Below the pieces are notes generated by a model, which was not told the DNA's origin, did no database searches, and worked only from the letters and a program-made list of their open reading frames with translations. A DNA stretch of 64,000 nt, taken from assembly GCA_002633005.1 (NCBI GenBank), contig NMRA01000279.1:11233-75232 (forward strand), given 5' to 3'. The translations under genes were made by a program, and so were the position numbers. The stretch comes from Phoronis australis (lineage: Eukaryota; Phoronida; Phoronidae). Positions 50,191 to 61,452 of this stretch are shown piece after piece (within the stretch, counting starts at the first letter, position 1; the number at the start of each line of letters is the position of its first letter).

Positions 50191-50433
50191 AAGTGTCGAA
50201 CGTCTGAATATGATTGGTTGAGACTGCTGAACTATGTAAAAAGAACAATAAAGGTGATAGGTGGTGATGAGGGGGACTTTTCACTATTGGCGCTCTCTAA
50301 AGTAACGGAGAGTTCGAAAGCGATCGACTTCCGCTTTATCCCGACACAGGAGGCGGTGGACAAAAAAACAACAAAATAGCTGGTAGTCATGTTACTTTCT
50401 ACTCTCTGCACCCGATGGAATTTTGCTCGCTCA

Positions 50434-50505
50434 GTGGCGGATTTAGAGGAGGGCCAAGGGGGCCATTCCCAACCCCTGAATTTCTCCCACGCAATTTTCT
50501 TCATG
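50434..50505. mobile_element. CAGTGGCGGATTTAG-type element, left end only
   Basis: The left terminus resembles 35685-35702, followed by an AGGGCCAAGGGGGCC stretch. The right end was not found. Confidence 0.4.
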
Positions 50506-50509
50506 CAAT

Positions 50510-52915
50510 AATGAGACTATCTGAGCGAGTCCTTTTTTGTTTCGACCTGTCTTTAATTTGTGAAGGCAGTGTGACCTAGTGAATGTCCGCCTAGATCATT
50601 GAGTCTGGCGTGCGTTCAGTAGACGCTAGAACCTACGCTAGGACCCAGCTAAAATCTAGTCAAGGTCACGTGCTCTCATTTGAAATACACGGCAATATCT
50701 CACGTAATCTCGCGAAGTCTTGCTTTTTAGCGAGGTCCTAGCGTTACTGAACGGGAGGCTGGTCTCCAGCTTCTCAGCTCGGTATAATTTGTGTCAAAGT
50801 GGTTCATGTACGTGGCACATATTTGACGTAATTTGCTGTCGGTTAAGTATTCAGATTTTAACAACTGAATTCCACAAACTTTTTGTTAGCGAGCGAACGT
50901 TTCCGGCTTTCACAGCCACTGATCTCAAAAATCTGCGGTGACACAATATTGCTGGTGCAGTGCGTCTGATTGTGGCGCTGTTGGCCTGTCTGCGTCCTAC
51001 GCGGTAACTGTCGTGGCATGACTCATATAATCCATAGAATACAATAGCTCGTCCCCTGATCTCATAAACAATCAATTGTTTCCCCTCGATTGAATTCATT
51101 TGCTCGGCTTGCCGGGCTCCATAGCTTTGGCACCTCGGCCATAATCCCTAGTGCATTGTCATTTTCCCCGTCCCGATTCTTGCCTAATTAAGTATCGAGG
51201 TTTAATATTGTAGCATGCTGGGACAGCACGGCAGCTGACATAATACCTGAGAAATAGCAACAGCGACTTGAATGCCATTCAGTCATCGTGTCACCAACAA
51301 CACGTACATTTCTATTAGTTGCTTACGATATTACCGTGATCGAAGACTGGAGAATTAATAATACCCGCAGAATATACACGTACATTCGAGAGTCTAGCCA
51401 GAGCCAGGTAATGTAGATATATTAAAGTTTTTATATTTTCTTAACGCCCGTAACAAGCAGAATTTCAGTGCCAATAATTAATGTAACGTTTTGATTACTC
51501 TTGTGCGATATTTAAAATAAATGTATGTTGGTAAGCTTCACGCGTTGGATCGGCTATTTGGCTAAAACTCATTTGGTGTCCTACGTTGTATTTATATATT
51601 TTAGGAACTATGCAATTGATATACCGATTATATGATTTCTTTGTCCAATATCCCAAACTCCAAATTATTCTTAACTTTTATTTTCATTTATTTCAAGTAT
51701 TCAACGCGATTTTCCCAAAGTACAGCTGCTACAAAACCAGTTTGCATACATTGATTTATCCTTTGATGTTCGTTTGCAAAATAGTTACATGAAAAAATTA
51801 AACACCTTTGCCAGAGCTAAGCTGATTGCTTTAATTCTTTTCCTGTGTGAAATCCAGATTTTGCCTCGTTTAGTTGGCTAAAAACCGAGAACGAATCTCG
51901 AGAGCTATTTACTGTCGTAAAGTCGGTCTAGTAATAGTTCTTACTATGAATTGGAACCCATTCTCGTTATAAACAAGAACATTGAAACCATCATACAAGA
52001 AAACGCTTTCGACTTTACTATATTAAGGTTCGCCAACCCTAAAATTGCGTAATCGGATTTGGCGCATGTACGCATGTCTTTGACGGAAATAACGGAAATA
52101 GAATCCTACCACGGAATACGATTTTATGAGAGTAAAGGTATAATTGGATATTCTTTTTCTAGCCATGAAGTACACAGGGCGAAATGCAGCTCTGAATAAT
52201 AGTGTGCTCAACGGACTAATCATTTTTATGTTATTTGGACACACACAGTAATTCATATTTAGACAATTATCAGTACAAAACTATAAATTTTCACTCAATA
52301 AATTTTCCCAACATAGAAATCCTTCAGAATGTACTTTTTGACTTTCTGCCAACGGAGCCATTGATTGAGTCACGCGTGATCATGTGTTTAGCCAAACTTT
52401 GTAAAACGAAAGGTACAGTACCAAAAACAACGGTATCAATGACATCATCAATTTTTATTGGATACAAATATTCAAGTGAGACCTCAAAAACGCTGTTACA
52501 ATAAATTTTCGTGAAATGTTCCATTTTCCTTTGATACAAAAAACAAACCATGAGGGGCTATTAAAATAGAATTTACAAAAGTGGAACATTTTGAAAACAA
52601 TGCCTCACAGTCGTTTTGGAGAAAGTTTCATGTTACTCTAATCATCCATTTCTAGGAAATTAGTCAAATTTAGATTTTTTCTAAAATCCTCCATAACCGC
52701 TTGCTCATTATCACTGACATGGCATTTTGGTGGTGAATGCGGGCCGGTAATCACCACCCATATAGTTTGTGTGTTCATATATAGTCAAGCGAGAGTTTAC
52801 ATTGTGTACCAATTTTTAGTTCAGCTGCCATGACTAATAGGCCTAATCATGATTCATGACCCAGTAAAACGAATCCAGACCCGCTGACCCGACTGGCCGT
52901 GTGCCGAACGCTAAG
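50510..52915. other. Gene-free AT-rich spacer
   Basis: No gene or repeat is recognised. Open frames such as 50720-50941, 52023-52256 and 52235-52504 have no known domain. Confidence 0.4.
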
Positions 52916-52917
52916 CC

Positions 52918-54200
52918 CAATCGTCGTGAGAGACCGTCCGGAGTTGGTGGGCAACGGTCTGGGCTCAACAGAAAACCACAGATCTTTACGGCCGATTACA
53001 TTTCATTGCCCCTGAAGCCAATGGTTTGATGAAGAGGTGCCTGAAGACTCGCGCGTTTACATTTTCGCCCTTGTTTAATGATATGTAAAAGTTTAGAATT
53101 AAATTCCTCTTACATTCTGAACAAAAACTTTTTTCACTAATATCGATGATTTTGGCCGAGATCTTTCAAATTCAGTCCGGGCCAGCCCAGCAGAGTGGAG
53201 AATCGTCTCAAAGATTACTACACAGTAAAGCGGTTTCACTGTCAACAAAGAAAGATGTCAAAATTGACTTACAGTTGACATTTTTAAACCGTATTTCATG
53301 CTACATTGAAAGTATGGATAAACCTGTTATCGTAAGTTTAACAATAAATCTCAGTGCAAATTTAATGAATTTAGTGAAACTCACAAGAATAGAACGTACG
53401 TAACTTGCGCAATGAACCGAGTTTTTACAGTACAGCAAGTGAGAATGACCGTGTAGCCTACGACTGAAATTTTAGGCATTTCGAAGTGAAAGCTTGGAAA
53501 AAGTAATAGGGGTACATGTTTTCTCTCTATTTAGTTAACTATTGTGAACACAGGTCTGAAAGCCGAGCATCGTCACTGCGGCGCACACGGCCACTGAGAC
53601 TTTAGTTAGTCTCCCAATACAAGTTGGCAATCGGATGGTTTATAAGAGCGTAATTCTTTATTTCTACTGTGAGTCCATGGGCGCAACCAGAGAGGGCTCG
53701 GGGGATCATTCCAGCCAGCCCCCCCCCCCCCCCCCCGTAAANCCGCCTCAGTAAACCAGTAAACTTAAAAGGCCGAGTAAACGACACAAAAGTCCACAAA
53801 GGACACAGGAAATCGGCGCAGATGCATGCAATAGGCCTGAACTTAGTGGCCCCGTTTTTTTAGTCCTCGTTAATTTTGTTCGTTAAAAGATCCCCATACC
53901 GAGAAATTCGAGCCCCCTGTATTTTAAGTTGGGTGCGTGCATCGAGTCTGTACCGTCCAATGTGATAAACGAGAGCAGTGCTGTTTGTCGCGTCAGCTGT
54001 ACCCCGAGTATCATTATCTCTTGTACGACCCTCAACACGTGATTGGACAAAACCTTTTCAAATTAGTGTAGGTAAGCCAGTGGAGCGTCAGACCCCTGAG
54101 GTCCCTGTCACGTCCTCACGCCACGTTATGTCCCGTGGTGGGGCAGGGCACTCGCCGTATAGAGGTTTGGCGGTGCGGTTGTCCCTCTTTCTACTCAAAT
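52918..54200. repeat. Second copy of the 48.4-kb repeat, apparently split by about 0.95 kb
   Basis: 52918-52990 matches the start (TCGTCGTGAGAGACCGTCC, CTCAACAGAAAACCACAG) and 53948-54120 matches the continuation (CCAATGTGATAAACGAGAGC, CCCCTGAGGTCCCTGTCA). The second hairpin arm is partly deleted here. The intervening DNA includes an unassigned 85-codon open frame (53146-53403) and a C run followed by an N at 53742. Confidence 0.5.
53715..53760. other. Poly-C tract with ambiguous base
   Basis: A run of about 17 Cs (near 53720-53737) is followed by GTAAANCCGCC; the N is at 53742. The sequence after it (TCCGCCTCAGT-like) resembles the right end of CAGTGGCGG-type elements. Base calling here is unreliable. 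Confidence 0.5.
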
Positions 54201-54324
54201 GCATGATGAACCCTAGCTAAAGGAAAGCAAAAGCAGGCGAAACAACATAAAAATATTAATTTTGCATCAAATTAATCGTAAGTATTTCAAAAAGTTTATT
54301 CCCGGGCAAAGTGATTGAACTTAA

Positions 54325-54600
54325 TGAGCGCACCCAGCCTAAATTATAGTGGGGGCTCTACTTTTTAGGTTTGCGAACCTTTTACTGGAAAATGGAAGCG
54401 GATACTTGAAAAAGAAGAAAAACAATCAAAAAACAAAAAACGGGGTATTAGGTTCAGACCTATGAATTTTGCATTAGCGCATTAGCGCCGAATTCCTGTG
54501 GATTTTTGTCTCGCTTTCTCGGACTTTTTGTTTCTCTGAGGCTGACCTTTCTGCCCATTTCGCCAAATGGGGGCTCTTTCGAGCACCCCCTCCCCCCTTC
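54325..54600. repeat. Dispersed GCTCGAA/CTCTGAGGCGGACC repeat
   Basis: GCGCACCCAGCCT, GGGGGCTCTACTTTTTAGG, TTTTTGTTTCTCTGAGG, CCCATTTCGCCAAATGGGGG and TTCGAGCACCCC match copies at 23999, 28385 and 31880. The minus-strand open frame inside shares SASEKQK with the copy at 31880, but this reflects nucleotide similarity only. Confidence 0.6.
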
Positions 54601-55238
54601 TCCACGCTAGGCCTACTGACTGATGGTGAGTTGAGGAGCAACGGGATACGTTGTTTTGTGTTGGACATTCTTCATTATTCAAGTAGTAATTCATTGTCGG
54701 TTCGGATTTCCGAGATGCCGTGGACCCAGAATTAACAACGGTGTTGCGAATCTTTCTTTTTTCACTGTATAATTTCAAATCGGCTTCAGCCATTGACTGT
54801 GTGCACGAGTCCACGATACCGTTGATTACGACATCGGGTATTGGGCCAACCGCATAGCCAAGCTGCCCGGCGGGAACTCAGTCGTGGTGTCGGACACTGT
54901 GATTTCATTGTTACAAGACAAAGAATAGACCGTAGACTCGTGACTGACCTGACAGCTGACGGCATTTAAATATCATGAGCATTACGTAGTCCGATTGGTG
55001 AAAGTTGCATACGTACGCTAGCCAGGTCCATACTTAGCCTAATCCACACCCGGCGGTACTTTATCTGCGCGCTCACTAGTTACGATGCTTGCATGCGTTT
55101 GCTACCCTGATGCATTTTCTTTTACAAGCTTCATTTAATTCCTTCCTTACTGTTATCAACTCTAACCGCTGTTATTTCTGTTGCTACCCGGAACAAAGCA
55201 CTGTTTGGGGAGATTTTCTTTGTAATGAACGCGAAGAT
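54601..55238. other. Gene-free spacer before the duplicated block
   Basis: No gene is recognised. A minus-strand open frame from the duplicated block (55162-55371) runs in from the right without a known domain. Confidence 0.4.
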
Positions 55239-55565
55239 TTCTGATCAAGTAGTGTCCTTGGTAGTTCAAAGGGGCGTTGCAGAGACTAGCACTCTCTAAT
55301 GTTTGGAAGACACATTGTATGGAAATGACCGATCTTTGATCTCTGCTCTGGTCACTTTTCAACCAACGCATTTGTTCTTCGTTGTAAGTGCTGTCGATTG
55401 CTTTTCAGATGTGTGAAATTTCCCTGTGCTGCTTTTTGGTTTTCGAAATCTCCCCTTAATTTCTTTGCGTCGATTTGAGCGCATATGTGTTGGATTTCTA
55501 AATGAGTAAATCCGTCGGACATCGTCATCGTCAAACTCAAACTCTGTCTTACTAGTCACCTGCAA
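55162..55565 (-). other. Unassigned minus-strand open frames in the duplicated block
   Basis: Two overlapping frames here recur at 57209-57538 in the second copy. One is uninterrupted over about 98 codons in the second copy but is broken by one base near 55360 in this copy. The peptides contain DDDDVRRIYSFRN or LEIQHICAQID. I recognise no family, and the disagreement between copies argues against strong coding constraint. Confidence 0.25.
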
Positions 55566-55879
55566 GTACTGACTGCTATCTCTACTTCTCTAGCCCATGG
55601 GAGCTTATCTTGAACTTTTCTATGACACACCTGTGATACATTATATGTGTAATAAAGGGAATGGAATAGCCTTTTATCCAACATCTTCTTGAAGTTTGGC
55701 GATGCTCTCAATGATTGAGTCTCGATCCCGTTCTTCTCACTTCTGTAGTAGGCGACGGCATATGATATGTAATTGTAGTACTATATAGTTATACTAGTAG
55801 AACCTATGTACGCTAGAAGACTTAGAACTGAAACTACCGCCTCATCCTGGTTAATATGGGTTAAGCTAGTTACGTATCT

Positions 55880-56162
55880 ACTAGTACTGTTGTAATTACA
55901 CTGCAGATCTACTATTACTGTTGTAATTACACTGCAGATCTACTATTACTGTTTGTAATTACACTGCAGATCTACTAGTACTGTTTGTAATTACACTGCA
56001 GATCTACTAGTACTGTTTGTAATTACACTGCAGATCTACTATTACTGTTTGTAATTACACTGCAGATCTACTAGTACTGTTTGTAATTACACTGCAGATC
56101 TACTAGTACTGTTTGTAATTACACTGCAGATCTACTAGTACTGTTTGTAATTACACTGCATA
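55880..56162 (+). repeat. 32-bp satellite, 9 copies of TTACACTGCA
   Basis: The unit is TTTGTAATTACACTGCAG followed by ATCTACTAGTACTG. Some units have TATTAC in place of TAGTAC. It is the counterpart of 57855-58168. Confidence 0.85.
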
Positions 56163-57077
56163 GCGTATTTGAATCCCCTGTGTTATAAAAGCAACAAGTA
56201 AAATTTGATTTAAATCATTTAGGAGTTGAATGAGTAAAATCAAGCAAGTTTGGTGAGGATATGGGTCACTGTACTTAGGATCAAAGAATAGTTTTGACCC
56301 GAAATTCTTTGGCTGGGCCTTTAAATGAAGTAAGTGGGCTCTGGTATAGTAGATATTTTATGGTATATAGCGGTGACATGTTGAAATTACCCTTTTCACT
56401 AGATAGCGTTTATATAGTTGGTTGACAGCATTCTGTGCTTTCGAATGGACATTTAACACAGCGAGTTTTCCCATGAGCTTTTCGTGAATTCTTTGTTGCC
56501 ATCATGTATGCATTTCAGACTGTGGTGGGATATTTAAATAATTCCCGCAAGAATGTTTCAAACTGTTCGTGAGTGAAAGAAATTGTCTTCCACCATCACC
56601 TCTTTCTGCCTTGGACACTAATCGTGTCAAGCTACAATCTCTTTTTAGTGCTCATACAATGCTAAACTGCCTGTTTTTAAACGCAGGGAAACACAAACTA
56701 AAGGCTATTATCCATAGCAATTTGACTCAAAGAGTTAGATGTCATGTGTTTGGAATTGTCCAGATTGAAATGTTTGTCAGAGCCATACATCATGTGTGGC
56801 TTGACCTGCCCACATGCTGTAATCAATATTTTACTCGCAGGATAGTGTACCGTAGAGCCAAAGTTTCTTGTGAGGAAAACAAAATCGCACTAGACCGCGC
56901 AAATCACGAGAGTGAAAAGTGAGTGTTTCATTGAGTATGTTCAAGACTAGCACGCTCTATCTTAGTAAAATGGCGACTACTGTCGTGATTGTACTTGAAA
57001 CCTCGCACAATGTCGTTGTTTATGGAAGGTTGAATTCAGTACGTCACTGTTGACTTTGTTTATTCTCGTTGTTTCAG

Positions 57078-57190
57078 ATGTTACTCTCTGTTCAGATTAG
57101 AATCAAACATGGCTGAACCTGTGATGGACAACCCGTTGTTGGGGCATTCTCCACAGTCTCAACTCAACAAGAGTGTACAAGATATTATAG
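57078..57190 (+). pseudogene. Duplicate first coding exon of FYCO1-like gene
   Basis: After the acceptor TTGTTTCAG (57077), a 31-base leader precedes ATG at 57109; the exon ends at ATTATAG|GTAAG (57190). The 27 encoded residues are identical to those of the exon at 59111-59192. No second exon follows, because the sequence breaks at the N at 57207. It is either a duplicate orphan exon or, more likely, a second haplotype left in the assembly. Confidence 0.6.
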
Positions 57191-57854
57191 GTAAGACTGT
57201 GCTCTCNTTCTGAATAGTGTCCTTGGTAGTTCAAAGGGGCGTTGCAGAGACTAGCACTCTCTAATGTTTGGAAGACACATTGTATGGAAATGACCGATCT
57301 TTGATCTCTGCTCTGGTCACTTTCAATCAACGCATTTGTTCTTCGTTGTAAGTGCTGTCGATTGCATTTCAGATGTGTGAAATTCCCCTGTGCTGCTTTT
57401 TGGTTTTCGAAATCTCCCCTTAATTTCTTTGTGTCGATTTGAGCGCATATGTGTTGGATTTCTAAATGAGTAAATCCGTCGGACATCGTCATCGTCAAAC
57501 TCAAATTCTGTCTTATTACTACTACTAGTCACCTGCAAGTACTGACTGCTATCTCTACTTCTCTAGCCCGTGGTAGCTTATCTTAAACTTTCCTATGACA
57601 CACCTGTGATACATTATATGTGTAATAAAGGGAATGGAATAGCCTTTTATCCAACATCTTCTTGAAGTTTGGCGATGCTCTCAATGATTGAGAGTCTCGA
57701 TCCCGTTCTTCTCACTTGTGTTGTAGGCGACATCATATAATATGTAATTGTAGTACTGTATAGTTATACTAGTAGAACCTATGTACGCTAGAAGACTTAG
57801 AACTGAAACTACCACCTCATCCTGGTTAATATAGGTTAAGCTAGTTACGTATCT

Positions 57855-58168
57855 AATAGTACTGTTGTAATTACACTGCAGATCTACTAGTACTGTTGTA
57901 ATTACACTGCAGATCTACTAGTACTGTTGTAATTACACTGCAGACCTACTAGTACTTTTTGTAATTACACTGCAGATCTACTAGTACTGTTTGTAATTAC
58001 ACTGCAGATCTACTAGCACTGTTGTAATTACACTGCAGATCTACTAGTACTTTTTGTAATTACACTGCAGATCTACTAGTACTGTTTGTAATTACACTGC
58101 AGATCTACTAGTACTGTTTGTTATTACACTGCAGATCTACTAGTACTGTTGTAATTACACTGCAGAGC
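57855..58168 (+). repeat. 32-bp satellite, 10 copies of TTACACTGCA
   Basis: Same unit as 55880-56162, with one unit more and different unit variants (TAGCAC, TACTTTTTG). This pattern is typical of a variable-number tandem repeat. Confidence 0.85.
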
Positions 58169-58549
58169 GTATTTGAATCCCTGTGTTATAAAAGCAACAA
58201 GTAAAATTTGATTTAAATCATTTAGGAGTTGAATGAGTAAAATCAAGCAAGTTTGGTGAGGATATTTGTTACTGTACTTAGGATCAAAGAATAGTTTTGA
58301 CCCGAAATTCTTTGGCTGGGCCTTTAAATGAAGTAAGTGGGCTCTGGTATAGTAGATATTTTATGTTATATAGCGGTGACATGTTGAAATTACCCTTTTC
58401 ACTAGATAGCGTTTATATAGTTGGTGGACAGCATTCTGTGCTTTCGAATGGACATTTAACACAGCGAGTTTTCCCATGAGCTTTTTGTGAATTCTTTGTT
58501 GCCATCATGTATGTATTTCAGACTGTGGTGGGATATTTAAATAATTCCC

Positions 58550-59079
58550 ACAAGAATGTTTCAAATGTTCGTGAGTGTTAGAAATTGTCTTCCACCATCA
58601 CCTCTACCTGCCTTGGACACTAATCGTGTCAAGCTACAATCTCTTTTTAGTGCTCATACAATGCTAAACTGCCTGTTTTTAAACGCAGGGAAACATAAAC
58701 TAAAGGCTATTATCCATAGCAATTTGACTCAAAGAGTTAAATGTCGTATGTTTGGAATTGTCCAGATTGAAATGTTTGTCAGAGCCATACATCATGTGTG
58801 TCTTGACCTGCCCACATGCTGCAATCAATGTATTACTCGCAGGATAGTGTTCCATAGAGCCAAAGTTTCTTGTGAGGAAAACAAAATCGCACTAGACCGC
58901 GCAAATCACGAGAGTGAAAAGTGAGTGTTGCATTGAGTATGTTCAAGACTAGCACGCTCTATCTTAGCAAAATGGCGACTACTGTTGTGATTGTACTTGA
59001 AACCTCGCACAATGTCGTTTCTTATGGAGGGTTGAATTCAGTACGTCACTATTGACTTTGTTTATTCTCGTTGTTTCAG
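58550..59079 (+). promoter_or_regulatory. Likely 5' untranslated exon and first intron of the FYCO1-like gene
   Basis: The conserved stretch 58556-58919 ends at GTGAAAA|GTGAGTG, a strong donor. The acceptor TTGTTTCAG lies at 59071-59079. The 122-codon open frame in the stretch has a 117-codon counterpart (56569-56922), with at least nine amino-acid differences. Joined across the splice it would stop at once (AAA TGA). A YY1-like AAAATGGCG occurs at about 58967. No TATA box is obvious. Confidence 0.35.
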
Positions 59080-59551
59080 ATGATACTCTCTGTTCAGATT
59101 AGAATCAAACATGGCTGAACCTGTGATGGACAACCCGTTGTTGGGGCATTCTCCACAGTCTCAACTCAACAAGAGTGTACAAGATATTATAGGTAAGACT
59201 GTGCTCTCCACAACCGAAAACCAATTATTTTGGAATTGTGAGAATGTCCCCAAACAAGTTTATCCTACACATAAACTCAAAGATTGTTACTGGAAACATT
59301 TCTTTTAGTTTTCTGTTAACGATCTAGGTCATGCGTATAAAGCTCGTTTCAGATGTCTTTTTTCAAAAGTTAACATGCACCTCATTGTTGGCTGCTAAAC
59401 ACTAAACACAGATCTATGTTTTCATTCCCAGAATGTACAGCTCAGCTTGGCCAGGAGTTCCGCGACAGTCAGGTACCCATAAACGAGGACAGCGACACCT
59501 TACAGCGGTTCTGTGCAAAACTGGAATATTTGCTTCAGGCTGACCAGATAG
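59080..59551 (+). CDS. FYCO1: FYCO1-like RUN-domain protein, first two coding exons (partial)
   Basis: The CDS is join(59111..59192, 59432..59551), continuing beyond the recognised sequence. Exon 1 ends ATTATAG|GTAAG and exon 2 lies between TTCCCAG and GATAG|GTAGGT, both phase 1. The 67 residues include QLNKSVQDIIECTAQLG, then VPINEDSDTLQRF and then KLEYLLQADQ. The spacing and residues match the start of vertebrate FYCO1 (RIIRDLQ, PITDDST, KLEYLLQFDQ), which is the N-terminal part of the RUN domain. FYCO1 links Rab7-positive late endosomes and autophagosomes to kinesin for plus-end transport, using RUN, long coiled coil, FYVE and GOLD domains. Only the first part is visible; the next RUN exon was not found before 64000. 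RUFY-family RUN proteins are the alternative. Confidence 0.7.
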
Positions 59552-59824
59552 GTAGGTGATGGTTATTGGGAAATTTGGAATATTTTCTTGATTGAACTGC
59601 AGGTTAAACTTGGATTTCTAAAATTTATTTCTGTTGCATGCCTGTATTGTAAAGTTTTTGTAAGATGGTCACTGTGAAAGGTTCAGATATTTTAAGCACA
59701 GTGACTGTTTTTTCATACATGTATTTGCAAAGTTTATGTAAGTTACAAATGTCTGACCTCTCTTGTTCACTCTGTCTCTTTCTCTCAGGTTACACTATTC
59801 CTTGTCCTTCACAATCTATCACGA

Positions 59825-61452
59825 CTCGTCACTGCATCGAGTTTGAATTTTGTCACGATGAGGTACCTGCGTTGAGTTTGAAAACCTTTGCAATGAGTTT
59901 GAACTATTGGGGCATTCATCATTTCTCAAACAAATTTGGATATTTTGCATTTTTGGCACAAGTTCAGTACATTCATGCCAAGACTCAACACTCAGACTTC
60001 CCGTAGTATAGACATGGACTTTTGACCATGTACATGAGTGTTGTAATTCCAGTCGAGTTATTATTTTCTGTTGTGAAGAACACTGCATTATTACCTCCCA
60101 TTGGTCTATATTAATACCAAATGAAATTGAAAACAATAGTAGCATTACACTGATTTCTGTTGTCGATGTAGGATGTTAACATATAGTTCAAGATTTTTAA
60201 GTATGGCCTTGTGTCTACACTTGGCACGATCATCTAACTAATAGGATATCCGTAGTAGTTCTACTTATATAATTCAGTATTTCTCCATACTAGTGAGGTA
60301 ACTGTGAATGGTAATTGTTGAAAAAAAAATTGATTATGTACAAAAGTCAATCACTTCAGCTTAATTTTTCCAAATGTGAATCACTGGAAAACAGATATAT
60401 GTGGAACTGAGATCATTTCTTTTGTTTTGCAACAATAAGATATTGTTTGCGTAAACCAAAATAAACTCAATGAATCAAATCTATTTTTATTTTTAAAACG
60501 ATTCTTCACTTTTCTATACAATTAAATTATGGATACATAATAATGGTTACTTTTTACCTTGTAAAAGCAATGCTCTGTTATTATCACTGCTGCTGTATTA
60601 AACTGAAAATGTATTTCCCAATTGTTCAGTAAAATGTATTATCCAGCATTGTGATAATCTTTATTCTAAGTCAATGCATACACTGTTAAGCTGTGAAGAT
60701 GTGGATAATTATATTGACCTTTGACCTCAGTCCTGTATTTGCATTTTTGTTCACCAATACAGTCATTGTTTTGTTGTTACTGATGTTGGTTATGTTGTTG
60801 TTCACCTCTCGTTGTAATTTCCTCAGAATCCATATATTTTGACATCCCTGACTATCACAAACAATGAATGGGTATAGAAATGTGCGTAGTCAAATTGCCA
60901 TATCTTGATATGTTGATTATCACTGACAATGAATGTGTACAGAAATGTCCGTAGTCACATCGCCATATTGTGATATCTTGATTATCATTGACAATGACTG
61001 TGTACAGAAATGTCCGTAGTCACATCGCCATATTGTGATATCTTGATTATCATTGACAATGAATGTGTACAGAAATGTCCGTAGTCACATCGCCATATCT
61101 TGATATTCACAACTGAGTTCACAGACTGGAAGGCCTTGATTAGAACTTTCAGATAATCCTCTTCATTGAAAATACTAAATGAAGATCCTTTTAGAACCAA
61201 GGAACCATACCACTCCTGAAAATTACAAAATCCATGTACATGATCGAAAGTCCATGTCCACACTGTGGGTGGTATGCATGTTAACTATTGGAATAGGTGG
61301 ATTGAACAGGTACTAAAAATCCAAAATGTCCTAATTTACTTACGGAATGACTTGTCTCCCAATACGTAAAACTTGTTGTTTAGGTTTTCAAACTCTGCGC
61401 AAGTAAGGCAAACTTGTTGTGTCAAAATTCAAACTCGATGCAGTGACGAGTC
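59825..61452. repeat. Inverted repeat with arms of about 210-220 bp
   Basis: 59825-60040 aligns with the complement of 61228-61452. The strongest parts are GACTCGTCACTGCATCGAG at one end and GACATGGACTTT-CATGTACAT at the other. Between them the arms are diverged but collinear (CAGAGTTTGAAAACCT, GTAAATTAGGACATTTTGG-like). The spacer is about 1.2 kb. Confidence 0.6.
60845..61105 (+). repeat. 65-bp tandem repeat, about 4 units
   Basis: The unit has GACAATGAATGTGTACAG, AAATGTCCGTAGTCACATCG and CCATATTGTGATATCTTGAT. Units start near 60850, 60920, 60983 and 61048. The central two are nearly identical. It lies inside the spacer of the larger inverted repeat. Confidence 0.8.

Larger units (their letters stand above)
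55239..57206 (+). repeat. Direct-repeat block of about 2 kb, first copy (5' region of FYCO1-like gene)
   Basis: It aligns end to end with 57208-59207 at what looks like well over 90 percent identity. The only separation is one N at 57207. It contains a 32-bp satellite, a noncoding 5' region and a duplicate first coding exon. It ends abruptly at GTAAGACTGTGCTCTC. Confidence 0.85.
57208..59207 (+). repeat. Direct-repeat block of about 2 kb, second copy
   Basis: It starts immediately after the N at 57207 with TTCTGAATAGTGTCC, matching 55239 onwards, and continues into the unique FYCO1-like gene at 59208. It differs from the first copy by scattered substitutions and small indels, and by one satellite unit. 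Confidence 0.85.

Noticed and set aside
59665-60006. 114-codon open frame inside the FYCO1-like intron
   Set aside because: It overlaps one arm of an inverted repeat and has no recognisable domain.
60985-61263. Minus-strand open frame of 92 codons
   Set aside because: Generated by the 65-bp tandem repeat, with the repeated peptide simply following the repeat.
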